64,000 nucleotides of DNA, from contig JADJLQ010000001.1 of assembly GCA_016709995.1 (NCBI GenBank), positions 2,700,001 to 2,764,000 of the forward strand. The letters are read 5' to 3'. The notes beneath the pieces were generated by a model. That model searched no databases. It saw nothing but the letters and a program-made list of their open reading frames with translations, and had not been told where the DNA came from. Below are positions 18,187 to 27,928 of this stretch, one piece after another (within the stretch, counting starts at the first letter, position 1; every line of letters starts with the position of its first letter). Origin of the DNA: Saprospiraceae bacterium (GTDB lineage: Bacteria; Bacteroidota; Bacteroidia; Chitinophagales; Saprospiraceae). The position numbers and the translations under genes were made by a program.

Positions 18187-20525
18187 TTGCCATGGCCAGA
18201 ATAGTATATGATCAATTTATCTTCAGGCACAATTACTCTGCGCAATTCACTCAGTGTATTGATGATTTTGGCTCTCGTAGCTTCTTCATCAAAAAGCAAA
18301 GTTTGCTCTTCGAATGAATAGAATTCCTTTAAAATTTGTGCCAGGTTTTCGATATCTTTTCTCGCATCTTTAATGACATGCCTCTCCACATCCTCCCGAT
18401 AATACAGCACATCCTTAAATCGCCCCTCCGCATACATCTCTGCCTGATCAAAAAAATGCGGTGAAGCCGGATCTCCACTTTCCCCACCGGCGAGCAATGA
18501 TTTTGCTTTCACCCTCGAGCCAAACTCTACTGCGCAGATAAAACTATTTCCACTGACCCCATACCGATTATTCGTGTCATTGAATCTGCGACTATTGTAG
18601 GAGGGTATCATACCCCAAAGAGAAGAGGCAAAAGGTACGGCTATGCTTGGTTGGGAATCATGCGGCTTTTGTACGATATCACCAGTCAATCTTTGGAATC
18701 GATTGATCCTACCCCAGGGTTGTTGCCAGGATCCGTAGGTGGTGCGGAGATAGTCCACTGCAGTAGCAAGTGGTGCTAATAAGGCATCCTGATCGCCCTG
18801 GGCAGCAAAGGCCCTCACTCGAGTGACCTGGTCGTCTTCACCCTGATCTACGTATACTTTGCGCAGTGAGGATTGGAGTCGTTCTGCCCAGGTGACCGCA
18901 AGGGTCGTCGCTATCGAACTGGTGTCTACCTTATAATCCCAGCCATTTAAAACCCTTATAGGTGCTTCGAGCTGATCGTATTTATTGTCTCCACCATTGC
19001 TATAATCATCATATGCTTTAATGAGTGCCGGCACCAATACTTCGAAGGCGGCCAGTCTGCGGTCATACCCTGCCACGATGAGGCTTTCAATAGTCAATGG
19101 AGCACTTTCGCTCAAAATGCGCACCGCATTGATCCCCCTAAAATTTTCGCCATCAGGAGCCATATATGGAGGATAATTTTCTTTTTTAGGACTTGCAGTA
19201 CCGGCGCAGGTATACGCAGTGGAGTTACAGTTTTGAAGCCAACCGGACGAAGGATTGTAGGAGTGAACAGTCTCATCGACGGCATGGATACCACGCCATT
19301 CATATTTAGAGACACTGCCATCAACGGGTTTACTCCAATCTACCGAAGGGTCTCTGACCGGAATATAATTGCCATGCCAGAAAGCGATATTGCCACCAGC
19401 GTCTGCATATACTGTACTGTTAGATATATTACCCCGAAGCTCCATGGCCTTTTTAAATGCCGGCAATCCATCTGCTTTGGTCCGCGTCCAACTTTGTATA
19501 AGTCCGTTCATGGCACGATTGTAAGACCTGACGCTGGCCCACTGACCGTCGCGCAGGCCCATGATCGGCCCATGCTGGGTATAAAATGTTTTAAAAGTTT
19601 TAGCCTTTATTTGACCGGCTTGTTGATATTTGAGCACAACATTTTTCTCGACCATTCTCTTTTGCTTACCATCATATTCATAATATCTTTTATTCTTTTT
19701 CTGACTGGTTTTCTCTTTGTATACATCCGCTACATCCACATTGCAACTGGTATGCATCCAACCACATTTTTCATTAAATCCCTGGTAAACAAAAAACTGT
19801 CCCCAGGTGACTGCCCCATAAGCATTGAGCCCTTCTTTGCTCACCATATGTACCTCTGGCCTGAAATAAAAAGTAACATGCGGATTGATATATAACAAGG
19901 CATGTCCTGAAGCAGATCGAGCTGGTGCAATCGCAAATCCATTCGAACCGCTGGGTTCTTTAATTTTTATCTCTCTCATGGAGGTCGATTCACCGGAATA
20001 AAAGTTTTTTACATCCGTGTCATCCATATCAGCGGTATTGATGGCGCCTATACTTCCATCTGTCCAAAGCAGTGGATACCAGGGCTGGAAGCGATGTAAT
20101 AAACTTGGTTTTTTGTCTGGATGGGTGTATAAATAATAATTAATACCATCTGCAAAAGCCACTAATAATTTCTTAAGCCAGGCTGGGCTTTTTTTATAGT
20201 CTTTGATGGCATCTGCAGAGTCAATGATCAACCGGGTGTAAAGGTCTCTATATAAGTCCTGTACACCATGGATCTCGCTAAGCCGGCCTAACTTTTCGAT
20301 GTAATTAAGCTCGACCCGGTTAAAATCATCTTCGCACTGGGCATACATGAGGCCAAATACTGCGTCTGCATCAGAATCACCGTATATGTGTGGGATGCCG
20401 TATTCGTCACGAATGATTTCCACCCGGGAGGATTGAGCTTGCCATCGTTGAAGGTCGGATTGTGATAAGGTAATGCCAGTCAGCAAAACGGCTGAGAACA
20501 CGATAAAATAACGGCAGAGGATCAT
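18144..20525 (-). CDS. Penicillin acylase-family hydrolase with an in-frame caspase fragment at its C-terminus
   Basis: This 793-codon ORF begins with a signal peptide (to about residue 23) and a full Ntn-hydrolase acylase of the penicillin/acyl-homoserine-lactone acylase family. It is made as a precursor that self-cleaves before Ser194 (PSGSNGFAIAP), with the HTSCNVDVADVY region downstream. Such periplasmic enzymes hydrolyse amide bonds of N-acyl compounds. The acylase proper ends in the family's usual FKDVLYYREDVERH near residue 716. From about residue 719 (KDARKDIENLAQILKEFY) the frame continues directly into a caspase domain up to its SGHG motif and then stops out of frame. The junction looks like a deletion that removed the acylase stop and the caspase start. 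A TACTTTTG box lies 5 nt before the ATG. Confidence 0.88.
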   Translation of the reverse strand: MILCRYFIVFSAVLLTGITLSQSDLQRWQAQSSRVEIIRDEYGIPHIYGDSDADAVFGLMYAQCEDDFNRVELNYIEKLGRLSEIHGVQDLYRDLYTRLIIDSADAIKDYKKSPAWLKKLLVAFADGINYYLYTHPDKKPSLLHRFQPWYPLLWTDGSIGAINTADMDDTDVKNFYSGESTSMREIKIKEPSGSNGFAIAPARSASGHALLYINPHVTFYFRPEVHMVSKEGLNAYGAVTWGQFFVYQGFNEKCGWMHTSCNVDVADVYKEKTSQKKNKRYYEYDGKQKRMVEKNVVLKYQQAGQIKAKTFKTFYTQHGPIMGLRDGQWASVRSYNRAMNGLIQSWTRTKADGLPAFKKAMELRGNISNSTVYADAGGNIAFWHGNYIPVRDPSVDWSKPVDGSVSKYEWRGIHAVDETVHSYNPSSGWLQNCNSTAYTCAGTASPKKENYPPYMAPDGENFRGINAVRILSESAPLTIESLIVAGYDRRLAAFEVLVPALIKAYDDYSNGGDNKYDQLEAPIRVLNGWDYKVDTSSIATTLAVTWAERLQSSLRKVYVDQGEDDQVTRVRAFAAQGDQDALLAPLATAVDYLRTTYGSWQQPWGRINRFQRLTGDIVQKPHDSQPSIAVPFASSLWGMIPSYNSRRFNDTNNRYGVSGNSFICAVEFGSRVKAKSLLAGGESGDPASPHFFDQAEMYAEGRFKDVLYYREDVERHVIKDARKDIENLAQILKEFYSFEEQTLLFDEEATRAKIINTLSELRRVIVPEDKLIIYYSGHGNWKRMILAMDIGSL

Positions 20526-20530
20526 ATCAC

Positions 20531-20538
20531 CAAAAGTA
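20531..20538 (-). promoter_or_regulatory. -7 box of the acylase gene, 5 nt from the start codon
   Basis: The minus strand reads TACTTTTG, five bases, then ATG. It is one of several such boxes that nearly touch start codons in this window. Confidence 0.4.
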
Positions 20539-20602
20539 ATAAAAATGCATTCAGAAACGTAATCCTTTGTGAATTTGAATTGGTTATAATCACCAGCCTG
20601 AT

Positions 20603-20650
20603 TAAAAAAAAAGACTGGAAGCCGCTGACAGCTACTTCCAGTCTTTTTTA
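20603..20650 (-). terminator. Strong rho-independent terminator after the DUF2723 gene
   Basis: A 9-bp perfect stem, GACTGGAAG (20613-20621) with CTTCCAGTC (20635-20643), is flanked by an A-run on the left and a T-run on the right, so it can act in both directions. It sits just beyond the frameshift-corrected stop of the DUF2723 gene at 20665 and upstream of the acylase promoter. Confidence 0.85.
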
Positions 20651-20797
20651 CGAAGTAATGTATTTTATCTCTTTACCGGAGTAGTAGTGTATTTACCTAC
20701 CAGGTCAGTGATTTGCTTTTCAAATGCAGGATCCTGCATTTGTTTTGCGAGTGTCAGCAGACGAGGGGGTATGGACATGTACTGATTATAATCTTCT

Positions 20798-23692
20798 TTA
20801 AATCCGGCTTCGAGATCTTCCAGGTGACAAGGAGTTATAAAAATTCAAATATTCAGCAGCTTCAGCCGCCAGTTTCAAGGATTCTTCCTTACACTTGGCA
20901 AGTTGACTCATCTGGTAATAAAATTCGATAAACACCAATCGCTGCGAGTCGTATTCAAAATTTTTCTGTGGAAAAGCCTTGAAGTATTGATCATTGAGAT
21001 CTTCCGCTTTTTTCATCTGACCAGATTTGATCAAATTATCTATACCTCTCATAAACGCTATACGCATCGCTGAGAAACTAGGATTGAAGCTATTGGCAAA
21101 ATTGAACATCTTGTATTTGTCAAATCCTCCCCACTGAAACTTTTTGATGACATTGTCATAGATAATATCACCGGCTACTCGTCCGGCCCCATAAGATCCA
21201 AAACGACCATCAGGAGTGGATAGAATAGGTACGATGCGTGTAGCCATACCTTCAAGCTGAGAGTAATTATTAAGCCCAATCAACTTGTCAGGATTGGCTG
21301 TGGTAGCAAAATATATCGGTCTTTCATAGATATTGGAGGCAATAATATCCAATACGGCCAGGTCATCCTTCATGATATAGTTGCCATTGAGGGTGATTTC
21401 AATCTGATTGGCGACATTGGTATCAGCGGGCGTGATCATACCTACAGCAAGTGCTTTGGCCCTGTCGATAGGGATGATTACTTTCCTGGCAGGGATATAA
21501 GTCTCCATGGTCTGCCCACCTTGTAATGGCAGTGGATGCTTTTCATTGGCAAATTTCAGCACATCATACGCGCTTCTGGTGGTGCCTTCAGGAGCATTGA
21601 TGACCAACTGCATGCGACTATCTCCCCGATAATTTTCTTCTGATATAGACAATTTGACCGGGTCTGACTTATTGATTTTTCGTCTGACCTGGTTGATATA
21701 CCAGTCTACAGCGATCAAGCTCAGGTTGATGACTCTCACATCAGTACGAATGCCCTCCATCTCCTGGGCATACCATAGAGGATAGGTGTCATTATCGCCA
21801 TAGGTAAATAAGATGGCATTGGGCGCACACGATTCTAAGAAATTATTGGCATAATCTCTTGATCCGGACAGATGCTGCCTGGAGTGATCATCTATACCGG
21901 ATGTCACCATCAGCAATGGGGCTACCAATCCAAGACCTGCAGATATCGCTACCGGGATCATCCGACTTCCTTTCATTTTTGCAGCCAAAAACTGGTAAAG
22001 ATAGATGACACCCATGCCTACCCAAATCGAAAAGGTCAGGAACGAACCTACCAATACATAATCCCGCTCCCGGGGTTCGTTGGGCGGCTCATTGGAATAT
22101 ATGATAATGCCTAATCCCGTAATGATGAAGAGCATCAATAAAGCCAGAAAATCTCTTTTATTGTTTTTGTAATGCCAGAGCAGACCCATGATTCCAAACA
22201 ATAGGGGAATAAAATAATACTTGTTTCTGCCCGGGTCGGTCTTCATCCTGACAGGTTCTTCCTCCATATTATAGAGGCGCGCTTCATCTATCGGTTTGAT
22301 GCCTGAGAGCCAATGACCACTTTTTAAATTCCAAGGAAAATATCCCTGATCAAAATTTTCACGACCAACAAAATTCCACATGAAATATCGCCAGTACATC
22401 CACATTACCTGGTAGCGGACGAAAAAACTCATATTATCGGCTTGAGTAGGTCGGGTTTTACCATCCATCCAATATTGATAGAGTGTGGCACGATCTGTAT
22501 GACCCATCCTTGGGAAAAACTTTTCATCAGATGATTTGTAGATAGGGGTATATTTTTTATCAACTACTTCGTAGCGATCTCCCACCCTCCCGTATCGGTC
22601 ATCAGACTCATATCGTATAGGTGAAGAATAATATGCAGGGCCTTTGAGTAAGGGTCTGTCACCATATTGTTCCCGATTAAGATAAGGTATTAGACGCATG
22701 GCATCCGTCGGGCTGTTCATATTAATGGGGGTATCTGCATTGGCCCGGATCACCACCACAGCGACTGTCGAAAAGCCCAGGATGATTAAGAGCGTGGTTA
22801 CCATCACATTTTGGACGATGGCATTGCTATGCTTATTGGCATAATGGATTCCATAATAAAGACCTGCCCCAATCAACAATAAAAACGGGAAAATTCCCGA
22901 ATGAAAGGGCATGCCGAGACCATTGACCATCATATAATCAAAGGTGCTCCACAATTGCGGAAGTCCTACAATGACTAATTTTTGATACAAAGCCAGGACC
23001 ACCAAGGATCCCAAGATCGAAAGAGCAGCTCCGCGTAGATTATGATTTTGAAATCTCTTATAGTAATAGAGCAAGCCCAGAAAAGGAAAAGCTAACAAAC
23101 TGAGCAAATGCACACCAATAGACAAGGCAGCGACATACAGGCACAATACCAACCATTTTTCATTTTGGGAACTGGTAGGAAGATAATACCATTTTAGTGC
23201 AGTCCAGATCGTCAAACCAGTAAAAAAGGTAGACATGGCATATACTTCACCCTCCACCGCACTAAACCAAACAGAAGTACAAAAAGCCCCTGTCAGGCCA
23301 GTCACTACGCCAACTGCTGCAAGCACCCAGCCTTGTTCTGTATCAGCATCTTTGTCTCTACCGAGCCAGGCCAGCTTAGCCAGGATAATAGCAGACCAAC
23401 AGAAAAAAGTAGCCGCAAAGGCTGTACACATGGCGGACATTAGATTTACTGCAAAGGCTGGAGCAGAAGGGTTGGAGCTCACCAGGGAACCTACCCAGGC
23501 AAATAATCGGCCAACAAGGATAAATAAAGGTGCTCCCGGAGGGTGTACCACCTGAAGCTTGGCTGCACCAAGAATAAACTCACCGCAGTCCCAGAGACTA
23601 CCAGATCGCTCCGCACAGACGAAGTAGACAGCAAAAGCTACTGCAAACACTACCCACCCTGCTAAATTGGATTGTTTTTTGAAACTAAACAT
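20798..23692 (-). CDS. DUF2723 multi-spanning membrane protein (glycosyltransferase-like)
   Basis: This 964-codon inner-membrane protein has the family hallmarks: an N-terminal helix followed by SLWDCGEFILGAAKLQVVHPPGAPLF, about a dozen hydrophobic segments over residues 10-580, and a large soluble C-terminal part with TYGDNDTYPLWYAQE. The acidic first loop resembles GT-C type mannosyltransferases, so a lipid-linked sugar transfer is plausible but unproven. The annotated stop at 20798 follows an unnatural Ser/Arg-rich tail. One base removed near 20829 (CCTT on the minus strand) restores a frame reading HLEDLEAGFKEDYNQYMSIP and ending PVKR at 20665, just before a terminator. That extended form (about 1008 residues) is probably the true protein. 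Confidence 0.85.
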   Translation of the reverse strand: MFSFKKQSNLAGWVVFAVAFAVYFVCAERSGSLWDCGEFILGAAKLQVVHPPGAPLFILVGRLFAWVGSLVSSNPSAPAFAVNLMSAMCTAFAATFFCWSAIILAKLAWLGRDKDADTEQGWVLAAVGVVTGLTGAFCTSVWFSAVEGEVYAMSTFFTGLTIWTALKWYYLPTSSQNEKWLVLCLYVAALSIGVHLLSLLAFPFLGLLYYYKRFQNHNLRGAALSILGSLVVLALYQKLVIVGLPQLWSTFDYMMVNGLGMPFHSGIFPFLLLIGAGLYYGIHYANKHSNAIVQNVMVTTLLIILGFSTVAVVVIRANADTPINMNSPTDAMRLIPYLNREQYGDRPLLKGPAYYSSPIRYESDDRYGRVGDRYEVVDKKYTPIYKSSDEKFFPRMGHTDRATLYQYWMDGKTRPTQADNMSFFVRYQVMWMYWRYFMWNFVGRENFDQGYFPWNLKSGHWLSGIKPIDEARLYNMEEEPVRMKTDPGRNKYYFIPLLFGIMGLLWHYKNNKRDFLALLMLFIITGLGIIIYSNEPPNEPRERDYVLVGSFLTFSIWVGMGVIYLYQFLAAKMKGSRMIPVAISAGLGLVAPLLMVTSGIDDHSRQHLSGSRDYANNFLESCAPNAILFTYGDNDTYPLWYAQEMEGIRTDVRVINLSLIAVDWYINQVRRKINKSDPVKLSISEENYRGDSRMQLVINAPEGTTRSAYDVLKFANEKHPLPLQGGQTMETYIPARKVIIPIDRAKALAVGMITPADTNVANQIEITLNGNYIMKDDLAVLDIIASNIYERPIYFATTANPDKLIGLNNYSQLEGMATRIVPILSTPDGRFGSYGAGRVAGDIIYDNVIKKFQWGGFDKYKMFNFANSFNPSFSAMRIAFMRGIDNLIKSGQMKKAEDLNDQYFKAFPQKNFEYDSQRLVFIEFYYQMSQLAKCKEESLKLAAEAAEYLNFYNSLSPGRSRSRI

Positions 23693-23785
23693 AGTATTAT
23701 ATAAAGAAAATGACTATTTGTCTAAAAGAAAGCTGCAAAGCTAATAAATTTGCACCGTTGTACTCACGCATTAAGAAAACTTTAT

Positions 23786-23950
23786 ATGCTCAAATTAATA
23801 ATTTTAGGCGGTGTTATCTTCTACATATTCAAGCTGATAGGCAGAGATTCATCTATAGCACAAAAATCATCACCGTTTATCAATCATCCCGGTTCTCGCG
23901 AGCAGAATGAGGTCATTGAGGATATAGACTACATAGAAAAAAAATCATGA
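23786..23950 (+). CDS. DUF4834-like small membrane protein
   Basis: This 54-residue protein begins with a single hydrophobic helix (MLKLIILGGVIFYIFKLIG). It ends in an acidic tail (EVIEDIDYIEKKS) that resembles the DYVDYEE-type tail of DUF4834 proteins common in Bacteroidota. The frame is open further upstream, but starting at the ATG at 23786 puts the hydrophobic helix at the N-terminus, as in the family. Its TGA overlaps the ATG of the pseudouridine synthase (ATGA), so it leads a three-gene operon. Function is unknown. Confidence 0.6.
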   Translation: MLKLIILGGVIFYIFKLIGRDSSIAQKSSPFINHPGSREQNEVIEDIDYIEKKS

Positions 23951-24612
23951 TAAGCATAAAAGATGGCATCATACTCTCTAATCACCACTTTATAGCCTAT
24001 AATAAACCGGGAGGTATAGCCGTCCAATCTGTTCAAAACAAAGAAGATTCGCTGGAGGTCAAATTGCAACAATATTGTAAGGTGCCACTGCATCTGATCC
24101 ATCGCATAGATCAACCTTGTACCGGAGTGGTCTTATTTGCCAAGAAAAAACCGATGGCTTCTTATTTGAACGAACTGTTGCAATCGCATGATATAGAACG
24201 CACCTATCTGGCCATCGTACAAGGAAAACCGGAAAAAGAAAAAGGATCCTTGCATCACTTTTTATTCGCTCACAAAAAAAGCAATAAATCCTACGTAGTG
24301 GATGAAAAGCATAAAGAAGGCAAACCAGCCCAGTTGGACTACGAATGGATCCAAGAGCTGCCAGATCAGTTGCACCTTTTGCAAATAAAACTCCATACCG
24401 GCCGTCATCACCAGATTCGAGCTCAATTGGGGGATATAGGATGCCCTATTTTTGGTGATATAAAATACGGAGCTAAGTCTGGTCAGGAAGATCGCTCGAT
24501 CTGTCTGCATGCGTGGAAACTATCTTTTAAACATCCCATAGATCATAAAACAATTGCTATCGAAGCTCCTCCGCCGGTCACAGGTGTATGGCAACATGCT
24601 TCTCTAAAATAA
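23947..24612 (+). CDS. RluA-family pseudouridine synthase
   Basis: This 221-residue enzyme isomerises uridine to pseudouridine in RNA. The catalytic motif is HRIDQPCTG with Asp55, preceded by the family's AYNKPGGIAVQ stretch and followed by GRHHQIRAQLGDIGCPIFGDIKYG. It lacks an S4 RNA-binding domain, as do the shorter RluA-type enzymes. Its target could be rRNA or tRNA. It is tightly coupled to the small membrane-protein gene upstream and lies 24 bp before thiL. Confidence 0.92.
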   Translation: MISIKDGIILSNHHFIAYNKPGGIAVQSVQNKEDSLEVKLQQYCKVPLHLIHRIDQPCTGVVLFAKKKPMASYLNELLQSHDIERTYLAIVQGKPEKEKGSLHHFLFAHKKSNKSYVVDEKHKEGKPAQLDYEWIQELPDQLHLLQIKLHTGRHHQIRAQLGDIGCPIFGDIKYGAKSGQEDRSICLHAWKLSFKHPIDHKTIAIEAPPPVTGVWQHASLK

Positions 24613-24636
24613 TAGATTTAAAACCGTTTCAAAAAC

Positions 24637-25668
24637 ATGACTGAAAAAAGAACAGATGTCAACACCCTGGGTGAATTTGGATTAATAGACCACCTCACTA
24701 AAGATACAATACAATACAATCCTGAGACGGTCAAAGCAGTTGGTGATGATGCTGCTGTCATCGCACTGACCAAACCGCTCTGCCTGGTCAGTACAGACAC
24801 CCTGGTGGAAGGTATTCATTTTGATCTGGGTTATACGCCCCTCAAGCACCTCGGATACAAAAGTGTCATCGTCAACCTTTCGGATATCTATGCGATGAAT
24901 GGCATCCCTACGCAGGTGACCTTCAGCATGGCCTTATCCAATCGTTTTTCTGTCGAAGCGCTGGAAGAATTGTATGAAGGCATCCATCTCGCATGCAAAC
25001 ATTATCAGGTAGATTTGGTGGGTGGTGACACTACCTCTTCTCCCAAAGGGCTGTTTATCAGTGTGACGGCCATCGGCCAGGCGACCGAAGACGAGGTAGT
25101 ATATAGATCAGGAGCACAAATTGGTGATCTCATCTGTATCACTGGCGAATTGGGAGCAGCCTATCTTGGACTCCAACTCCTTGAAAGAGAAAAGCAAATA
25201 TTCGATAGTACGCCAGGCATCCAACCTGAACTCAATGAAAAATATAGTTATCTTTTGAGCAAACAGCTTAAACCTGAAGCCAGAAAAGATGTGATAGAAA
25301 CTTTTCATCGGTTAAATATTCGACCCCATGCCATGATCGACATCAGTGACGGCCTCAGTTCAGAGATCATGCATATTTGTAAGCAGTCAGGCTGTGGCGC
25401 TTTGATAGAAGAAAAATTAATCCCAATAGTCCCGATCGCTACCGAGCTGGCTTTGGAGTTTAATATCAATCCTATAACTGCTGCACTCAATGGTGGAGAA
25501 GATTATGAGTTGTTATTCACCATATCTGAAAAAGAATTTGAAAAAATCAAGTACTTGCCCGGATTTTATGTGATTGGTGAGATTCGTCCTGCAAAAGAAA
25601 ATACTTTACTTCAAACTACCGGGGGACGATTTGTTCCACTAGAGGCTCAGGGTTGGAAGCATATGTAA
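24637..25668 (+). CDS. thiL: Thiamine-monophosphate kinase
   Basis: This 343-residue ATP-dependent kinase converts thiamine phosphate to the cofactor thiamine diphosphate. It has the PurM/ThiL-fold features: N-terminal GEFGLIDHL, the metal-binding AVGDDAAVI and STDTLVEGIHFD motifs, VGGDTTSSPKGLFISVTAIGQ in the middle, and DISDGLSSEIMHI and GGEDYELLF in the C-terminal half. Length is normal. It is the last gene of the operon starting at 23786. No thiamine riboswitch is expected or seen here. Confidence 0.95.
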   Translation: MTEKRTDVNTLGEFGLIDHLTKDTIQYNPETVKAVGDDAAVIALTKPLCLVSTDTLVEGIHFDLGYTPLKHLGYKSVIVNLSDIYAMNGIPTQVTFSMALSNRFSVEALEELYEGIHLACKHYQVDLVGGDTTSSPKGLFISVTAIGQATEDEVVYRSGAQIGDLICITGELGAAYLGLQLLEREKQIFDSTPGIQPELNEKYSYLLSKQLKPEARKDVIETFHRLNIRPHAMIDISDGLSSEIMHICKQSGCGALIEEKLIPIVPIATELALEFNINPITAALNGGEDYELLFTISEKEFEKIKYLPGFYVIGEIRPAKENTLLQTTGGRFVPLEAQGWKHM

Positions 25669-25770
25669 TTAGTTTGAATCACTTCTAATAAATTGAAACT
25701 TTAAACCTTAACAGGAATCGAGGCGAATGACAGAGGATTTACAGTATTTTCACCTGTAAATCATTCAGGC

Positions 25771-27702
25771 ATGAGGATAACAACTTTATTGGTGACTTTA
25801 ATTGTGTTTCTAAGTATTTGCTTAGTTGATTTAAAAGCCCAACCTCCTAAAGCAGAGGACCTCTTAAAAAAAATACATACTAGCGATATAGATTCTATTA
25901 AAGCGGAAGGATACTATCAATTAAGCCAGATCACAAGATACACGGACCTCCCTGCTGCTAAAAAATATGCTGACTCCGGATTATACCTCTACCAAAAGCT
26001 GCATCATGACGCTGGTATCCAACAGCGGGTCTACCTCGATGCTGTACTGGCTTATAGTGCCGGAGATTACACAAAATCCCTTGAATCAGCTTTAAAATAC
26101 CAGGACTGGACGATAAAAACTAAAAATATTGAAAGAGAATGGTATGCAGTGAGTCAATTGGCGATGATTTATAGAGAGACCGGAGATTTGCCAATGGGGA
26201 TCAAAGCCTCCCTGCGCGGAGTAGCGATCGGTGTGGCGCTTAACCGGGACAATGAAAATGGTTTTTTTTACAATGAACTGGGCAATCTGTATTCTAATCT
26301 CAAACAATGGGATGAGGCCAATAAATACTTCTTAAAATCTTATCAATTATCCAAAGATCTGAAATATCCTCCAGGTCAATCTGTCAGCCTACGCAACCTC
26401 ACCGCAAATGCCATAGAACAAAAATCGTTTGATAACGCCAGAAAATATATCAATGAATCCCTGGAAATAGACCTGGCTTCCAAGTGGGACCTGGGAATAA
26501 GTAGATCCTACAGAAGCCTGGCTAAAATATTTGAATCGACCAATATTACGGACAGTGCCATCCTTTCATATAATATCGCGCTGCAACATCTCAACAATGA
26601 TGCGGATCATTATGATTTTGCCGTCAACTACCAGGGATTGGCCAGAAACTATTTAGTAAAAAATCAATTGGACTCTGTCGAAAAATATTTAACCCTTGCT
26701 GATAAGATCGCAAAAAATCTAACTGCTGCAGATTATTCAATAGAACAAAAAAAGATCAAAGCCACCTGGTATGAAAAAACAGGCAATTATAAGCAAGCTA
26801 CCAGTTATTTAAAATCATACGTAGATGAAAATGATCAACAGCTCAGCAAAGATATAGCAGCACAAATCACGGGTCTCAATGTCCGGTTTGAGTCTCAGCG
26901 TAAAGAAGATCAGATCACTCTCCTGACCACCGAGAATGAATTGGCCAGTACCCGGTTAAAATCCTCCAGGCTGGGGCTACTGGCCTCGCTGATCGGTTTG
27001 ATTATTTTTTCATTGGGAAGCTATTATATCTATCGGCTTTGGCAAACGACAAAAAATCAAAACAATGTCATCAGCAAATCGCTCCAGGAAAAGGAAACCC
27101 TGATAAAAGAGATACACCACCGGGTAAAAAACAATCTGCAGTTTATCTCCTCTCTGCTCAATCTACAATCAAGGCATGTCGATGATGCTGTAGCACTGGC
27201 AGCGCTCAAAGAGAGTCAGGATAGGGTGAGATCTATGGCATTGATACATCAAAATTTATATAGAGACCATAATTTTACTTCTATTGACAGCAAAACTTAT
27301 TTTGAAATGCTGGTCAAAAGTTTGTTTCAATCCTATAATATCCAGCCCGGCAAAATAAATCTGATCATGGACATAGACCCTGTACAGATCGATGTAGACA
27401 GCATGATCCCGATTGGACTCATTTTGAATGAATTAATCAGCAATTCACTAAAATATGCTTTTCCCGGAGATGCTACCGGCACCATCCATGTTGCATTAAA
27501 AGAAAAAAACAATGAGCTGTTGTTGAGCGTTGATGACAATGGGATTGGCATGCCTGAGGATCAATTAAATCAGCGTGGTCAATCTTTTGGTTATAGGCTG
27601 ATCCATGCATTCAAAAATCAGCTCGACGCCGATCTCACCGTCACCAATACGAAGGGTACCAGTGTCATCATGATGATCAAACAATATAAGAAAGCTGCCT
27701 GA
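25771..27702 (+). CDS. TPR-containing sensor histidine kinase (HisKA_2 type)
   Basis: This 643-residue protein has a signal peptide (1 to about 24), a periplasmic array of TPR-like helical repeats (about 30-370), one transmembrane helix near 405-425 (LLASLIGLIIFSLGSYYIY) and a cytoplasmic kinase. The phosphoacceptor block is IKEIHHRVKNNLQFISSLLN near residue 450. The ATPase domain shows LILNELISNSLKYAFPG and LSVDDNGIGMPEDQ. This build is common in Bacteroidota, where the TPR part probably senses an unknown signal. The response regulator 226 bp downstream on the same strand is its likely partner. Confidence 0.92.
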   Translation: MRITTLLVTLIVFLSICLVDLKAQPPKAEDLLKKIHTSDIDSIKAEGYYQLSQITRYTDLPAAKKYADSGLYLYQKLHHDAGIQQRVYLDAVLAYSAGDYTKSLESALKYQDWTIKTKNIEREWYAVSQLAMIYRETGDLPMGIKASLRGVAIGVALNRDNENGFFYNELGNLYSNLKQWDEANKYFLKSYQLSKDLKYPPGQSVSLRNLTANAIEQKSFDNARKYINESLEIDLASKWDLGISRSYRSLAKIFESTNITDSAILSYNIALQHLNNDADHYDFAVNYQGLARNYLVKNQLDSVEKYLTLADKIAKNLTAADYSIEQKKIKATWYEKTGNYKQATSYLKSYVDENDQQLSKDIAAQITGLNVRFESQRKEDQITLLTTENELASTRLKSSRLGLLASLIGLIIFSLGSYYIYRLWQTTKNQNNVISKSLQEKETLIKEIHHRVKNNLQFISSLLNLQSRHVDDAVALAALKESQDRVRSMALIHQNLYRDHNFTSIDSKTYFEMLVKSLFQSYNIQPGKINLIMDIDPVQIDVDSMIPIGLILNELISNSLKYAFPGDATGTIHVALKEKNNELLLSVDDNGIGMPEDQLNQRGQSFGYRLIHAFKNQLDADLTVTNTKGTSVIMMIKQYKKAA

Positions 27703-27928
27703 CCCAATCGAAACTACCCCTTAGGGTGGTGTATGAGGATTTCTCTGATATCATCTTTGTCGTCTATGGATGTCACAAAAATGATAGGGTTCGTTAATTT
27801 TTCTTGTATCGTTTTCAATTCAAAAGCGAAAGATTTTTTCTATTGTGGTCATAATAGGATAGCACTTTCTACAATATCCTTGGATCCTGAATATTGCTTA
27901 AATTGATCAATTATTTAGGCTAACTATC

